64,000 nucleotides of DNA from Tuwongella immobilis (GCF_901538355.1 NZ_LR593887.1:6052920-6116919); one strand, 5' to 3'. Numbered from the stretch's first letter, positions 44,601-53,967 are shown. Program-made: numbers and translations. Notes: a model not told the origin generated them from the letters alone.

Positions 44601-47078
44601 TGGGATGGCATCATCGTCACGCATTCGAGCTTCGAGCGGATCGGCATGTCGCAGGCGTATCAAGCCGATTTCCTCCGGCATCAGATCGAGGAATATGACG
44701 AATTGCTCAAGGATCGTGGCCGAGTGAATGCCAATCGTGCCCAGCGAAATATCCTCAAATCCCTGGAAAAACAGAAGGCCCGCCGGGAGGCGAAACTCCT
44801 GGAAATGCTGGCGGGCGACAAGAAAGATGATGGCTTGGTGTTTGATGAACTTGGCGTCGATTATCTGTTTATTGATGAGGCGCATTCGTTCAAAAATCTC
44901 GAAACACCGACGAAAATGGACCGTGTCGCGGGCATCCAAACCGGTGGCAGCGAGCGGGCATTTGATCTGTTCATGAAAGCCAGATTCCTGGACTCCCGGC
45001 ATCCCGGGCGTGGGCTCTGTTTTGCGACCGGCACGCCGATTTCCAATACGATGGTGGAGCTCTATACCCTGCAGCGGTATCTCGACCCGGCGGGCCTGAA
45101 ATCCCGTGGAATTGAGCACTTTGATGCCTGGGCTGCGACATTTGGCGAGGTCGTCGAGACGATGGAAATCTCGCCCGATGGCCAGTCGCTGAAGTCGCGG
45201 AGTCGCTTTGCGAAATTCGTGAATCTGCCGGAATTGCAGCAGATGTTTCGCTCGTTTGCGGATGTGCAAACCGCCGAAATGCTCGATCTGCCGCGACCGC
45301 AACTTGAAGGCGGCAAAGCGCAGATCGTTTCGTGCCCGATGTCGCCGGCGCAGGCGGAAATCCAGCAGGATTTGGTCGCCCGCTATGAGAAAATCCGCTC
45401 GCAGAAGGTCGATCCGCGACTCGATAACGCGCTGGCGATCACCACCGATGGCCGCAAATTAGCACTGGATGCCCGCATGCTGGAGGCGACCGCGGATGAT
45501 TTTCCTGAGTCGAAAGTGAATGCCTTGGTGCGTTCGGTGGCCGAAATTTGGCAGCGAACGACCTCCCTTCGTGGCACGCAAATGATCTTTTGCGATCTGG
45601 GCGTGGAACCGACGGCGTGGGGATTTTCCGCCTATGCCGAGGTGACTCGCCGATTGATCAATCGCGGTGTGCCAGTCGGCGAAATCGCTGCGGTTGGGGA
45701 TGCCGATTCCGATGCGAAAAAGCAGGCCTTATTCGATCAAGTGCGGGCTGGAAGTGTGCGGATTTTACTGGGCAGCACTGCGAAAATGGGGGCCGGCACC
45801 AATGTGCAAAAGCGGCTCATCGCGTTGCATCATCTCGATGCCCCGTGGAAGCCCGCCGAGGTGGAGCAGCGCGAAGGTCGGATTCTGCGTCAGGGAAATT
45901 CAAATGACACGGTCGCGATTTATCGCTACGTCACCGCAGCCAGTTTTGATGCGTACATGTGGCAAGCCCTGGAAACCAAGGCCCGATTCATCACGCAGGT
46001 GATGACCGGTGAGGTGAATGTGCGTCGGGCCGAGGATGTCGCCGGGCAGGAATTATCGTATGCCGAGGTGAAAGCGATCGCTTCCGGCAACCCGGCGGTG
46101 CTCACGCTCGCGGAGGCCGATGCCGAGCTGCAGCGGCTCTCCGTTCTGCGGAAAAATCACGCCGATGAGCAATACACCGCACGCCGCCGGATCCAAGAAT
46201 TGCCGGGAATGATTGCTCGACTGGATCACTCAATGGATCAGCTTTCCATCGATTTGCAAACACTTCGCAATCATGCCGATGATCCGATTCAGATCGATGG
46301 CCAGCCACAAGCACGGGAGCAACTGCTGGCGAATCTTGCGGCGGCGATTCAGGAATTGCCCGAACATGGTGCGGTTTCTGGGCGATTTCCGCTGGGAATC
46401 TATCGTGGACTGACCTTCGGCTTGAAGCGGAATCTCGACCGCACCGCCGATGTCTATCTGCAGGGGGCCACCTGTCGCGAGGCGATGCTGTCGCGGGAAT
46501 CGCAGGGGCCACGTGCGGTGCTCCATGCGCTGGCTCGAATTGTGGATCACTATGCGGAATCACTCTCGAAATCGCGTCACGATCGCCAGGTATTCCAGAC
46601 GCAGTTGCGGGATTATCAGGCCCGCGTGGGGGTGCCGTTCGCGCATGCGGCGTATCTTGATCAACTGACGCAACTTCGCGATCAACTGCGGCACGCGCTT
46701 GCTGCCAACCCGCCGATTTCCGAGGCTTCCGCGCTGCCGAATTCCAGACCTTCCGCCGAGTCGCTATCGGCGCAAATCGTCGCTTTGCAGGCGGAAAATC
46801 GCGTATCTGCGAAGGTGACCCGTCAGGAATCGAGCCGTTCTCGCGGGCAATCATCGGCTGTCACGAATCGTCGGCCAAATGCCAGTTCGCCGATGGTCGC
46901 AGAGGCCGTCAATGACAATGCCATTGTCGCCGATGCCGCTCCGCCGGAGTGCCGGAGTCCCGTGGTCGCGGAAGACCGGACAACCGGCGATGCAGTCGCG
47001 GAGTCGAATCCCGGCGATTCGCCCTCAGAGATCAAGCCGATTCCGCCGCGTCGATTGTATCAGAAATCGCTGTTTTGA
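41661..47078 (+). CDS. Element-borne adenine-specific DNA methylase fused to SNF2-type helicase
   Basis: 1805 aa. The methylase part has motif I (LEPGCGSGHFL) near residue 206 and the catalytic NPPF-type motif as IGNVPF near 265, followed by KSADLLKPGGVLAVITSHYT. The helicase part has Walker A (AHCVGAGKTFTMAAAG) near 903, a DEAH box (YLFIDEAHSFKN) near 1070 and motif VI (EQREGRILRQGN) near 1403. This resembles the very large methylase-helicase proteins of plasmids, ICEs and phages (DarB-like anti-restriction proteins). It may protect incoming element DNA from host restriction. A Thr/Pro/Ala-rich repeat (APPATRE type) interrupts at ~430-455. The start is ATG 41661 with an unremarkable ribosome site. 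Confidence 0.85.
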   Translation: MPSGPFRRKSVVRQPTPSLFDSIQESADSPITGSSPDAAKSPVVVADSSSGTPVESGSNGAPSGSVSDQSWTNVDTVSDQVSAASLDRNEVAVGEKSKARDLLAALRVVRELERLGREATDAEQRILARFSGFGAVALSLFPDPLSGVYKPGWRELGEELTQLLSPEEYASARRTVFTAFYTSPIVIEAIYGILARLGVPSDARILEPGCGSGHFLAQAGSAMQVVGIEQDAVSARIARARFPRQVIRHEDFTTSRLQPEFDAVIGNVPFADIRHEYRGQKLGLHDFFLAKSADLLKPGGVLAVITSHYTLDKQNAAARELLAESCDFVGAIRLPSDAFKREGTAVVTDLLILRRRHREQAAVHASPNWVETGELSLGERTVIINRYFLDHPQMVLGQFSAKDTLYGNSGYSLTSTGDLRDQLRSVIALLPERRPPPATRESAPPVTREPAPPATRETASPAVRKAEFVPPPLLRHLVEGSFFIGDDRRIRQIQAGIGTTVAYGGTELRSDGTLIGKRIAGLIRLRDQARRVLQSQNDGWPTEHREAARRDLNREYDRFLAAYGPINKTTFSTSGDGNSIRRMPNLVKFREDPDAMLVMALEEYDEDTATAVKAPILRRDVVGRAEPITRVATAEDGLLVCLDRTGRVDLRLISELWGQSEAAVLRELGELVYRDPGTDAWETADAYLSGNVRAKLQIAEAAGLEFARNVAALQRVQPEDVLPGDIDANLGAPWIPTSDIEAFAADLFGVRIGSIQIAHLEKDAFWSVEPDSAAERSVAATADYGTARANGNWLLELALNMKTPVIYDPDPIDPEKRVVNADASLAAREKQRQIREKFRDWLFAEADRTERLVRIYNDAYNNLRLRQFDGSHLAFPGMTDGIALRSHQVDAVWRAMTGGNTLLAHCVGAGKTFTMAAAGMKMRQAGIIRKPMFVVPNHMLEQFSREFLQLYPNAHLLLAAKEDLSRDRRKMLTARIASGDWDGIIVTHSSFERIGMSQAYQADFLRHQIEEYDELLKDRGRVNANRAQRNILKSLEKQKARREAKLLEMLAGDKKDDGLVFDELGVDYLFIDEAHSFKNLETPTKMDRVAGIQTGGSERAFDLFMKARFLDSRHPGRGLCFATGTPISNTMVELYTLQRYLDPAGLKSRGIEHFDAWAATFGEVVETMEISPDGQSLKSRSRFAKFVNLPELQQMFRSFADVQTAEMLDLPRPQLEGGKAQIVSCPMSPAQAEIQQDLVARYEKIRSQKVDPRLDNALAITTDGRKLALDARMLEATADDFPESKVNALVRSVAEIWQRTTSLRGTQMIFCDLGVEPTAWGFSAYAEVTRRLINRGVPVGEIAAVGDADSDAKKQALFDQVRAGSVRILLGSTAKMGAGTNVQKRLIALHHLDAPWKPAEVEQREGRILRQGNSNDTVAIYRYVTAASFDAYMWQALETKARFITQVMTGEVNVRRAEDVAGQELSYAEVKAIASGNPAVLTLAEADAELQRLSVLRKNHADEQYTARRRIQELPGMIARLDHSMDQLSIDLQTLRNHADDPIQIDGQPQAREQLLANLAAAIQELPEHGAVSGRFPLGIYRGLTFGLKRNLDRTADVYLQGATCREAMLSRESQGPRAVLHALARIVDHYAESLSKSRHDRQVFQTQLRDYQARVGVPFAHAAYLDQLTQLRDQLRHALAANPPISEASALPNSRPSAESLSAQIVALQAENRVSAKVTRQESSRSRGQSSAVTNRRPNASSPMVAEAVNDNAIVADAAPPECRSPVVAEDRTTGDAVAESNPGDSPSEIKPIPPRRLYQKSLF

Positions 47079-47533
47079 TCGCGGTCGTTCCCCGCAGTTC
47101 TCGCCAATTTCTTCCACATTTTTAGCGTCTCTTCAGGCGATTGGTGCATGAATCGGTACCCGAGTCGGATCCGATGAACCATGCGTTCCTGACTTGGAGC
47201 GTACTCTTGATTCGGCGACTCAGCAGCCGTCGATTCTTGGCGCATTTCTTGGCCGCGAATGAGATGGGTTTGCCTCGATTTTGAGGTGTTTCGCTGCGGA
47301 ATGGTCTGGGTTCTCTTCAGTTCCGTGGACTCACCCACAAACCGTGGCCATGGATGGTCGGGAAAGCTAACGCCGTCGCCGCCCCGAGCGCCTGGCGGCT
47401 TCCACAACAAAAGCCGCTTTCCAGAGGAATCCTTCGGCTTTTCTTATGGATCGGGCCGGACTGGTCCGGCGTTGGGTCGCTTCCCGAAAGGCCACGGGTT
47501 GTGGCCTCGAATCCAACAAACAGGAGAACCAAC
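47079..47533. other. Gap between the methylase-helicase and small genes
   Basis: 455 bp without a gene. Contains a possible terminator (47409-47442, listed separately) and an inverted repeat AGGCCAC-GGGTT-GTGGCCT at about 47487-47505 just before the next gene. Confidence 0.5.
47409..47442 (+). terminator. Terminator-like hairpin
   Basis: AAAAGCCG / CGGCTTTT stem with an 18-nt loop. The A and T runs make it usable in both directions. It probably separates the methylase-helicase transcript from the small-gene operon. Confidence 0.45.
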
Positions 47534-47752
47534 ATGACCAATCAAGCCCCCGAAAGCAATTCTACGAGCAAATCTCCCACGCATATCGCCTACCACGTCC
47601 GCGATGGCAAACGCGACGGCGGCGGATTCTGGACCCGAATCGGTGTCGCTTGGCAACATCAGGACGGCAAAGGCTTCAATATCCAGCTCGAAGTGGCCCC
47701 GCTTGATGGACGCATCGCCCTCCGAGTCGCTTCCGAAAAGAAGGAACAATAA
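47534..47752 (+). CDS. Small conserved accessory protein
   Basis: 72 aa with CAGGAGAAC before the ATG. The sequence THIAYHVRDGKRDGGGFWTR through GKGFNIQLEVAPLDGRIALR suggests a small beta-barrel-like fold, resembling short single-domain proteins (DUF736-like pattern) common on conjugative elements. Function unknown. It is the first gene of a small operon running to the methyltransferase at 49.0 kb. Confidence 0.65.
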   Translation: MTNQAPESNSTSKSPTHIAYHVRDGKRDGGGFWTRIGVAWQHQDGKGFNIQLEVAPLDGRIALRVASEKKEQ

Positions 47753-47760
47753 CGCTCCCT

Positions 47761-47781
47761 GCGGGCGGTATCCCCGCCCGC
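47761..47781. terminator. GC-rich hairpin between two small genes
   Basis: A perfect 8-bp stem GCGGGCGG / CCGCCCGC with a 5-nt loop, between the 72-aa and 51-aa genes. It may attenuate or stabilise the mRNA. Confidence 0.4.
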
Positions 47782-47816
47782 ATCTCACCGAAATTTCAAC
47801 GCACAAGGATCACACC

Positions 47817-47972
47817 ATGAACACGCAATTCACCACCGAAGACCTCCACAGTCGCTTGAATTCGCTCTACGACGAACTCGATCGCTACGCCATCCTGACC
47901 GATTACGACCCCGACCTCGACGACCTCACCCGCGAAATCGCCGAACTTCGCTATGCATCGCTGAACGACTAG
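47817..47972 (+). CDS. Small acidic protein
   Basis: 51 aa (MNTQFTTEDLHSRLNSLYDE, ending LRYASLND), helical and acidic. AAGGAT lies 7 bases upstream of the ATG. Ten bases separate it from the next gene, so they are in one operon. No family recognised. Confidence 0.55.
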   Translation: MNTQFTTEDLHSRLNSLYDELDRYAILTDYDPDLDDLTREIAELRYASLND

Positions 47973-47982
47973 GAGGCCGACC

Positions 47983-48348
47983 ATGCGAACGTCCTTCATT
48001 CCGAGCTCAGAAACGCACCTTTCGATTTGCGAAGCCACATTCGACGAGCATTATCCCCTTCGGGTCAACCATCTCAACCCGCACGCGGGCTGGGCAGTCG
48101 ATGACGGCGGCGGATGTCTCTTCGAAACCCACGGTGACGAGCTTGCCTTCGTCTGCTCGCAAGATCCGCGATGCATCTGGACGTTGGTCGATGGCGGCGA
48201 TTCGCCCGATCAATATCTGCTTAGTGGCTATCACTTGGTGAACCGCGTCGGCTACCTCATCAGCACCGTCCCGGTCGCCCCGGGTGTCGCCATCGAAGTC
48301 CATCTGCCGACCGAATCTGACCCATTGACCTCAACCGAACAGGAGTAA
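47983..48348 (+). CDS. Hypothetical protein of the mobile module
   Basis: 121 aa, probably soluble, with GGAGG 6 bases before the ATG. Contains WAVDDGGGCLFETHGDELAF and YHLVNRVGYLISTVPVAPGV. No motif recognised. Four bases from the next gene, so translationally linked. Confidence 0.6.
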   Translation: MRTSFIPSSETHLSICEATFDEHYPLRVNHLNPHAGWAVDDGGGCLFETHGDELAFVCSQDPRCIWTLVDGGDSPDQYLLSGYHLVNRVGYLISTVPVAPGVAIEVHLPTESDPLTSTEQE

Positions 48349-48351
48349 TCC

Positions 48352-48933
48352 ATGACGCAAATCACACTCGAACTCGATCAACTCATCGAACAGAAATATC
48401 CCTGCGGATTCCATGTGCCAGTGCATATCGACCTGGGCGATTTCCTCGAATTCGCCGACGATGACTGGCGATTTGACATCTCACTGGAGGAGGTGCTTGC
48501 CGATCAGAAAGTCGCCGTTTTGACCTTCACCGCCGCCGATGTGCGGGAGCGTCGCCCGGATTTGACCGAGGAGCAAGCCTGGGAAGTGGCCCGCATCGGC
48601 CGCGATGATTTCGTCCGCGAACGCTGCCATCTCGACTTTCTGGAATGCACCGCCGATGGCCTGTTTCCGAGCGTCAAACGCCAAGCACTCGACCGCGTTT
48701 ATCGTCTGAAATTTTCCGTGCGGGAACGTCTGAGCATCACCGAAGGGGCCCATCCCGAGAGCCGCGAATCGACCGACCGCCTCCACCAATGGCTGCACGA
48801 ATTGGCCGGTATCGAACGCATCGCCCGCAAGCTACCCGACCGGATTACCGGTGACCCGGCTGCCGAAGGTGCCATCGCTGCCGCCCTCGATGACCTCGAA
48901 TCCGCGATCATCCCCAACGAGATGAAGGCGTGA
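48352..48933 (+). CDS. Hypothetical protein of the mobile module
   Basis: 193 aa. N-terminal beta-rich part (HVPVHIDLGDFLEFADDDWR), then a charged helical part (RRPDLTEEQAWEVARIGRDD). Preceded by CAGGAG. No recognised domain. It lies between the 121-aa protein and the methyltransferase in the same operon, so it may assist DNA processing; that is inference from position only. Confidence 0.6.
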   Translation: MTQITLELDQLIEQKYPCGFHVPVHIDLGDFLEFADDDWRFDISLEEVLADQKVAVLTFTAADVRERRPDLTEEQAWEVARIGRDDFVRERCHLDFLECTADGLFPSVKRQALDRVYRLKFSVRERLSITEGAHPESRESTDRLHQWLHELAGIERIARKLPDRITGDPAAEGAIAAALDDLESAIIPNEMKA

Positions 48934-48995
48934 CCAGCCCTGAATTCTCGACGATTTCACGTCATTTCCATCACTTCCACGAAAGGATCCAATTC

Positions 48996-49766
48996 ATGAC
49001 ATCTCTGCACCCCACTTCATCTGTTGCAAACGTCAATCCGTTTTATGCCGCGCGATTGGCCCGTGAGCCCAAGGAGACTCGCTTCCAGCCGGATCGGCCG
49101 GTATATGCCAAGTTGCCGAAGGCTCCGGTCAATGCCAGTCCGGTTCCGGGACTGACCAGTCTGTATCACGACGATGAGCCTGGGCCGTATGGCAATCGTG
49201 GTTATCCGGGCAACTGCGGCGGCAATCTCATTCGCGATTTGATTCGCTATTTTCGGCCGATTACGGTGCTGGATCCGATGACTGGCAGCGGCACTTGCCG
49301 CGATGTGTGCCGTGCGGAAGGCGTCCACTGCATCAGCAGCGACCTCAAGCGCGGGGACGACGCCTGCGGATCACTCTCGCACCTTGATGGCCTCGGTTTT
49401 GACCTCATTTGGACGCATCCGCCGTACTGGCGCATGAAAATTTATAGCGATGATCCACGTTGTTTGAGCCAAGCCCCGACGCTGGAAGCATTCCTCGAAC
49501 GCTATGCCAAGTTCCTCGCCAACATGGCCGGGCTACTCGCCGAGAACGGCAAATTGGCGGTGCTCATGGGCGATTATTCGGACCGTGATGCCGGATTTGT
49601 GCCGCTGGTGTATCACACGAAACGCCTTGCGTTTGAGGCTGGATTGCGGCAATCGTGCACCGATATCGTGCGATTCAGCCATGGCGCATCCAGCGGCAAG
49701 AAGGTGTACCGCTCCAGCTTTATCCCCGGATTACACGACATTTGTGCCATCTTCGAGCGAGCCTAA
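48996..49766 (+). CDS. DNA methyltransferase (N4/N6-type)
   Basis: 256 aa. SAM-binding motif I DPMTGSGT is at residues 93-100 and the catalytic motif HPPYW at 141-145 (DPPYW-type). The order (motif I before catalytic) and the small size suggest an orphan amino-methyltransferase, for example one protecting element DNA. ATG 48996 is chosen over 48930 because AAAGGAT precedes it. No restriction partner is adjacent. Confidence 0.85.
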   Translation: MTSLHPTSSVANVNPFYAARLAREPKETRFQPDRPVYAKLPKAPVNASPVPGLTSLYHDDEPGPYGNRGYPGNCGGNLIRDLIRYFRPITVLDPMTGSGTCRDVCRAEGVHCISSDLKRGDDACGSLSHLDGLGFDLIWTHPPYWRMKIYSDDPRCLSQAPTLEAFLERYAKFLANMAGLLAENGKLAVLMGDYSDRDAGFVPLVYHTKRLAFEAGLRQSCTDIVRFSHGASSGKKVYRSSFIPGLHDICAIFERA

Positions 49767-49939
49767 TTCCGCAAGTTTCCCGGGGTGCCGGCGTGCCGGT
49801 GTCCCGGGTTCGCGGAGTTGCGGAGACTCGAAAGTGCGGAGTTTCGGGGAAACCGCGATGCCCCTTTTCTTGGCGGCCGGAGACGGCCTTTCCACCCGGC
49901 ACGTCGCAGGCCGCCCCACGCGCGCCGGGACGGCGCGGC

Positions 49940-50194
49940 TCAAATTTCGGGGAAGCGAGCGGCGAGGAATTCGTTCACCAACTCGGTCAGATTCCGATCT
50001 TCGCGGGCCAACCCCACTCGCACGCGGCGATACAAGTCATCGGGCACATCGACGGTCAATTTCCGCATCCGCGCCAAGGCGACCGGCTTCGCGGGAGACC
50101 GGGTTTCTGGGGGGTGACTTGGTTCGGCGACCCAGGCATCGGCAGCGGGTGGCGGCGTCTTGGATTTGTGCGGGAAGGTGATTTTCTTAGTCAT
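49940..50194 (-). CDS. Ribbon-helix-helix partition-type protein
   Basis: 84 aa. A basic Pro-rich N terminus (residues 1-40) is followed by an RHH-like domain (RKLTVDVPDDLYRRVRVGLA). Its start overlaps the parA stop by 4 bases (ATGA), so the two are translationally coupled. Small RHH proteins in this position (ParG/Omega type) bind the centromere site and stimulate the ParA ATPase. Named by position and fold only. Confidence 0.75.
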   Translation of the reverse strand: MTKKITFPHKSKTPPPAADAWVAEPSHPPETRSPAKPVALARMRKLTVDVPDDLYRRVRVGLAREDRNLTELVNEFLAARFPEI

Positions 50195-50826
50195 GCGGCG
50201 AGCCCCAGCACTTCGTCGGTGAGTGCCTCGACTTCGCGATGCGCGGGGCCGTCGGGCTGTGTCTCGAACACGGTTTTTCCCTGGGCGGCGCTCTCGGCAA
50301 AGGCGACCCGCTGACACAGCGATGCCGCCAACACCGGCAGCTGATAATCGGCAAGCGCATCGGCGACATCGCGACCAATCGCGGTATTGACAATGCGCCG
50401 ATTGACCACGAATGCGGCCCGCTGATCGGCTTTGTAAACGGACGATTCCCGCAGTAATTCGACGATTTCCGACGATGCCCACGCATCGTAGGGCGAGGGC
50501 TGCACCGGAATCAGCACCAAATCGGCGGCGAGAATCGCCGAGCGTGCGACGTCATTCACGCGCGGCGGGCCGTCAATCACCACGGCATCGAACGACGCCC
50601 CAAGCGATGGCAATTCCCGATGCAATGTCGGTTTCGGCAGCCCAATCACCGAAAACAGCGGATCGCCCTCACGAGCCGCCGCCCAATCGAGCGCGGAACC
50701 CTGCGAATCGGCATCGAGCAGCAGCACGCGGCCGCCTCGGCGTGTCAATCCTGCCGCTAAATGAACCGCCAACGTCGTCTTGCCAACGCCGCCTTTCTGA
50801 TTGAGTAACGCAATCGTGTAAGTCAT
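50191..50826 (-). CDS. parA: ParA-family partition ATPase
   Basis: 211 aa. Deviant Walker A near the N terminus (LLNQKGGVGKTTLAVHLAAG), then LLDADSQGSALDWAAA and a Walker B/switch segment around FDAVVIDGPPRVNDVARSAI. Small single-domain type without an N-terminal HTH, so the partner RHH protein (50194-49940) probably provides autoregulation. Preceded by a strong GGAGG site. Such genes maintain plasmids and stabilise ICEs. Confidence 0.92.
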   Translation of the reverse strand: MTYTIALLNQKGGVGKTTLAVHLAAGLTRRGGRVLLLDADSQGSALDWAAAREGDPLFSVIGLPKPTLHRELPSLGASFDAVVIDGPPRVNDVARSAILAADLVLIPVQPSPYDAWASSEIVELLRESSVYKADQRAAFVVNRRIVNTAIGRDVADALADYQLPVLAASLCQRVAFAESAAQGKTVFETQPDGPAHREVEALTDEVLGLAA

Positions 50827-50921
50827 CGTGCCTCCGTGCCTCCGTGCATCCGGTGAGTTGGAGTGCCGGGATTCCGGTGCTCCGGTTCGGGTGTAGACCA
50901 GTTCAACGGATCCGTCAACGA

Positions 50922-51338
50922 TTATCCATGATGCCGATCAGACAGCTCAATCGTGATGCGGGTGACGATCGGCCCGGCCTCGTTTTCCGCATGCAGCGGA
51001 TCGAGGCTATCCACCCACAACACACGCTGCAACGCCAGTAAACTGCGCAGTTTTCCGAGGTCGTGCCCTTCAAGAATCACGCGATCGGTCGGCGAAAAGT
51101 AGAGCACCAATCGCCGAGCGGCATCGGACGCGACGCGACGCAGCCAGGAATAGCCAAACGCCTCGGTTGTGCCATCCGGCAGCCGGAATTCAACCATCGG
51201 AGCCGCCCGGCCGCCCCAGACGGTCGCAAAACACTTACTCGCGGCCACATCTTCGCTCGGCTCCTCGGCAGCGGCCATCGATGTCAGCGGCCGAGCGCGG
51301 GCCAAATCGGCCCAATTCGAGAGATTATCGGCGTTCAC
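50922..51338 (-). CDS. Hypothetical protein coupled to the relaxase
   Basis: 138 aa from a GTG with GGAGG 6 bases upstream. It overlaps the relaxase gene end by 14 bp, so the two are one transcription unit. Contains VEFRLPDGTTEAFGYSWLRR and IVTRITIELSDRHHG. No family recognised; an accessory conjugation role is inferred from position. Confidence 0.6.
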   Translation of the reverse strand: MNADNLSNWADLARARPLTSMAAAEEPSEDVAASKCFATVWGGRAAPMVEFRLPDGTTEAFGYSWLRRVASDAARRLVLYFSPTDRVILEGHDLGKLRSLLALQRVLWVDSLDPLHAENEAGPIVTRITIELSDRHHG

Positions 51339-53967
51339 GAGTGGCCTCCGATTCGGCTTCCGATTGGGGGTATGAGCGTGCCATCACCTGCTGGGTTCGA
51401 TGGGTCTGCTGCTGCGATTCCTCGGCGATTTTGGCCCAAACTTCGGTCGCGGTGATCCGCGAATCGGACTGCGACACCGCCTCAGCGAGCGCTGCGCGAT
51501 CATCGGTGTAGACTGTGCAACCGTGTTTGCCACGCGAAACCGAGACGTAAAATTGCTCGCGCGATGCGGCCCCGAGCGACGCGGCTGGCTCGCTGAGCAG
51601 CACATGATCGACCGTTCGCCCCTGCGAAGCGTGGCTGGTGACCGCGTATCCATGCGCGAGAAACCCGTAATTTTTCGAGACAATCCAGCCATTTTCCCGA
51701 AACACAATGTCGCCACCGGCGGTGAATCCGCTGACAGTGTAAATCGTGCCATTGGTCAGCCGATGGCGACCATCCGCCGTGCTGCCATTGGCAGTGATTC
51801 GCACGCGATCGCCCTCGGAAATCGCCAATTCACTCGCGGCATAGACCTCGAATCGGTCGGCCAGCATCGTCGGCACGGGGCGATCATCGGTCACGGTTTG
51901 CTGCATCCCACGTCGCACGCCACCCGCCGCATTCTGGTGAAAATGCAGCACATGCTGACCGGAAATGTAGCGGCTCGCGTCCTGCTTCTCGGCGTCGGTC
52001 CAGTGCATCGGCGTCAATTTTCGGATGCGCTGTTGGTCGGTGCCCAGTCGACCTGTGATGCGGAGTTTGTCGCGAATTTCAGCGGTGACGGCGTCGCCTT
52101 CCGCGTGAGTTGGAGCCACCACCAGCACCGAGCCCTTGCGCGACGCTGCGAGATATTCAGCGGTCAGAGCGGCACGGCGTTCGGCTGCATCGGCGATTTC
52201 CCGTACCCAGCCCAATCGCTCGAGTTGGGCCAATCCTTGCTCGGTATCGCCGCGTGCGAGTGCGCCGACGGCTTGCTTGTACGCCCCTCGCTGTCGGGTG
52301 ATTTCGCGGACTTCGACGGCCTGCACGCCGCCACGCGCCTGCAGCAGTCGCAAGGCATCGCCTCGCGCGACGGAATGATGTTGCGCGGTGTCGCCCGAAA
52401 GCACCACCCGACAGCCCGTATCGCGAGCCACATCGAATAGCCGAGTCATTTCGCGAACACCGACCAATGACGCCTCATCGACCCACAACACCTGACCGCT
52501 GACCGATTGCTGAGCGGCTTGATTCTGAAGAAATGCGGCCACAGTTTGTGCATCTGGAAAGCCATCGGCGCGAAGCACATCGCGCGCCGCTGCGGTTGGC
52601 GCAACAGCCACGACGCGCTTGCCCGCTGCGGAAATCGCCTCCGCCGCCTCGGCTGACAGCGTACTTTTTCCAACACCCGCAGCCCCGCGAATGATCGTGA
52701 CGCGGTCGGTGGTCGTCAGTACATGGTGCACCGCCGCCTTTTGATCGGCGTTGAGCCAACTGCGTCGAAACGTGTGCGGATTTCGCTGAATCGGCGCGAC
52801 TTGCCCCGCGCCACTGCGGGCAAAATCGAGCATCCGCTTTTCCTCGGCAAGTACCTCTGGCGTGGTCACGACGGCATGCCCGCGAAACGTCGCCCGACGC
52901 AGATTCGTGCGGTTCGCAAGCTCGTTGCGAAGCGATTCCGGCGAGGTCGAGCCGATTCCGAACTGCAACGCTTTGGCGAGCAGATCTCGCTCGCGCACGA
53001 CGCTATCACGCGTCAAGCAGTGCGATAATGCCTGGTCGAGAATCGCCGCAGCGCTGCGTCGTTCCGGCTGATGATCACGCGATGATTGCCGAGTGAGCGA
53101 TTCGCGTTCCGCATCCGTGAGCCGTTCACGCCAGTATTCGCGGAGTTCATCGTATGCCAGACTCTTGTCCTTCGCGCGTCGGGTGCGGGCTCCGAGCGTC
53201 GCTTTCTCGGCGGGATCGGTGACCCCGAGCCGCATCGCGGCATCCTCCACTTCGCGCGTCCGCCGACTGAATTTCTCCCGCACCGATGTCGGCACACCGG
53301 CGATGCCCCACTGCTGGCCGCGACGCTCCACCGGATAGCCGAGCGCATCCAGCCGCGACGCCAAGCGAGCATCGGCAACCCCACGCCAATAGGCAGAATC
53401 CTTGACGATGCCCGCAAGATCGATGGCCTGCCAGCGATTCTCGGCCGTGCAAAACGTCGCGTTGAACACATACGCATGCAGATGCAAATGCGGGTCGGGC
53501 TTGTGATCCTCAGCCGTCGGCCGCGAGGTGCGATGCAGAAACTCGGCCCACACCAGGTTGCCGGTAGTCTGGGTGCCGTTCTGCCCACCGCGCCGAACGC
53601 GAGTCGTGATTTCCGCCTCGATTTCGTGCATCGTCTCGCGCACACTCAGCCGAAACGCCTCTTCGATGCGTTGGTCCCCACTGATTGCATGGAGCACACT
53701 GACATCTTTGGGCACATCAAAAGTGAGATCCCAGCCCACGCGACGCTGGTGCCGATGGCGAGCGGTGAGCGGATCGTGCGTGAGCGGATGGCGATTGTCG
53801 CAGATGGCATCGAAGTCGGCCTGGCGCACTTCGCCCGTGAGCCCGAGGCGATCGGCCCCACTTCCATGCCAATGGCCAGCAAGCTCCTGACCATCGATGA
53901 AATAGTCGGAGCGTGAAAAATAGCGTTTGGCCTGTGCGGCCGATTTTTGGGCAGTGATTCGAAGCAT
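51325..53967 (-). CDS. MobF-family conjugative relaxase-helicase (TrwC/TraI-like)
   Basis: 880 aa from ATG 53967, the usual family start (MLRITAQKSAAQAKRYFSRS). The relaxase domain carries the histidine triad as DPHLHLHAYVFN near residue 160. The catalytic Tyr residues near the N terminus (Y16, Y22) suit nicking. The helicase domain has Walker A (RGAAGVGKSTLSAEAAEAI) near 425 and later RecD/UvrD-like motifs (LWVDEASLVGVREMTRLFDV, GYAVTSHASQGRTVDHVLLS). It nicks at oriT and unwinds the transferred strand. A type IV coupling protein and mating-pair genes are not in the window, so the element is at least mobilisable. Confidence 0.95.
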   Translation of the reverse strand: MLRITAQKSAAQAKRYFSRSDYFIDGQELAGHWHGSGADRLGLTGEVRQADFDAICDNRHPLTHDPLTARHRHQRRVGWDLTFDVPKDVSVLHAISGDQRIEEAFRLSVRETMHEIEAEITTRVRRGGQNGTQTTGNLVWAEFLHRTSRPTAEDHKPDPHLHLHAYVFNATFCTAENRWQAIDLAGIVKDSAYWRGVADARLASRLDALGYPVERRGQQWGIAGVPTSVREKFSRRTREVEDAAMRLGVTDPAEKATLGARTRRAKDKSLAYDELREYWRERLTDAERESLTRQSSRDHQPERRSAAAILDQALSHCLTRDSVVRERDLLAKALQFGIGSTSPESLRNELANRTNLRRATFRGHAVVTTPEVLAEEKRMLDFARSGAGQVAPIQRNPHTFRRSWLNADQKAAVHHVLTTTDRVTIIRGAAGVGKSTLSAEAAEAISAAGKRVVAVAPTAAARDVLRADGFPDAQTVAAFLQNQAAQQSVSGQVLWVDEASLVGVREMTRLFDVARDTGCRVVLSGDTAQHHSVARGDALRLLQARGGVQAVEVREITRQRGAYKQAVGALARGDTEQGLAQLERLGWVREIADAAERRAALTAEYLAASRKGSVLVVAPTHAEGDAVTAEIRDKLRITGRLGTDQQRIRKLTPMHWTDAEKQDASRYISGQHVLHFHQNAAGGVRRGMQQTVTDDRPVPTMLADRFEVYAASELAISEGDRVRITANGSTADGRHRLTNGTIYTVSGFTAGGDIVFRENGWIVSKNYGFLAHGYAVTSHASQGRTVDHVLLSEPAASLGAASREQFYVSVSRGKHGCTVYTDDRAALAEAVSQSDSRITATEVWAKIAEESQQQTHRTQQVMARSYPQSEAESEATRERR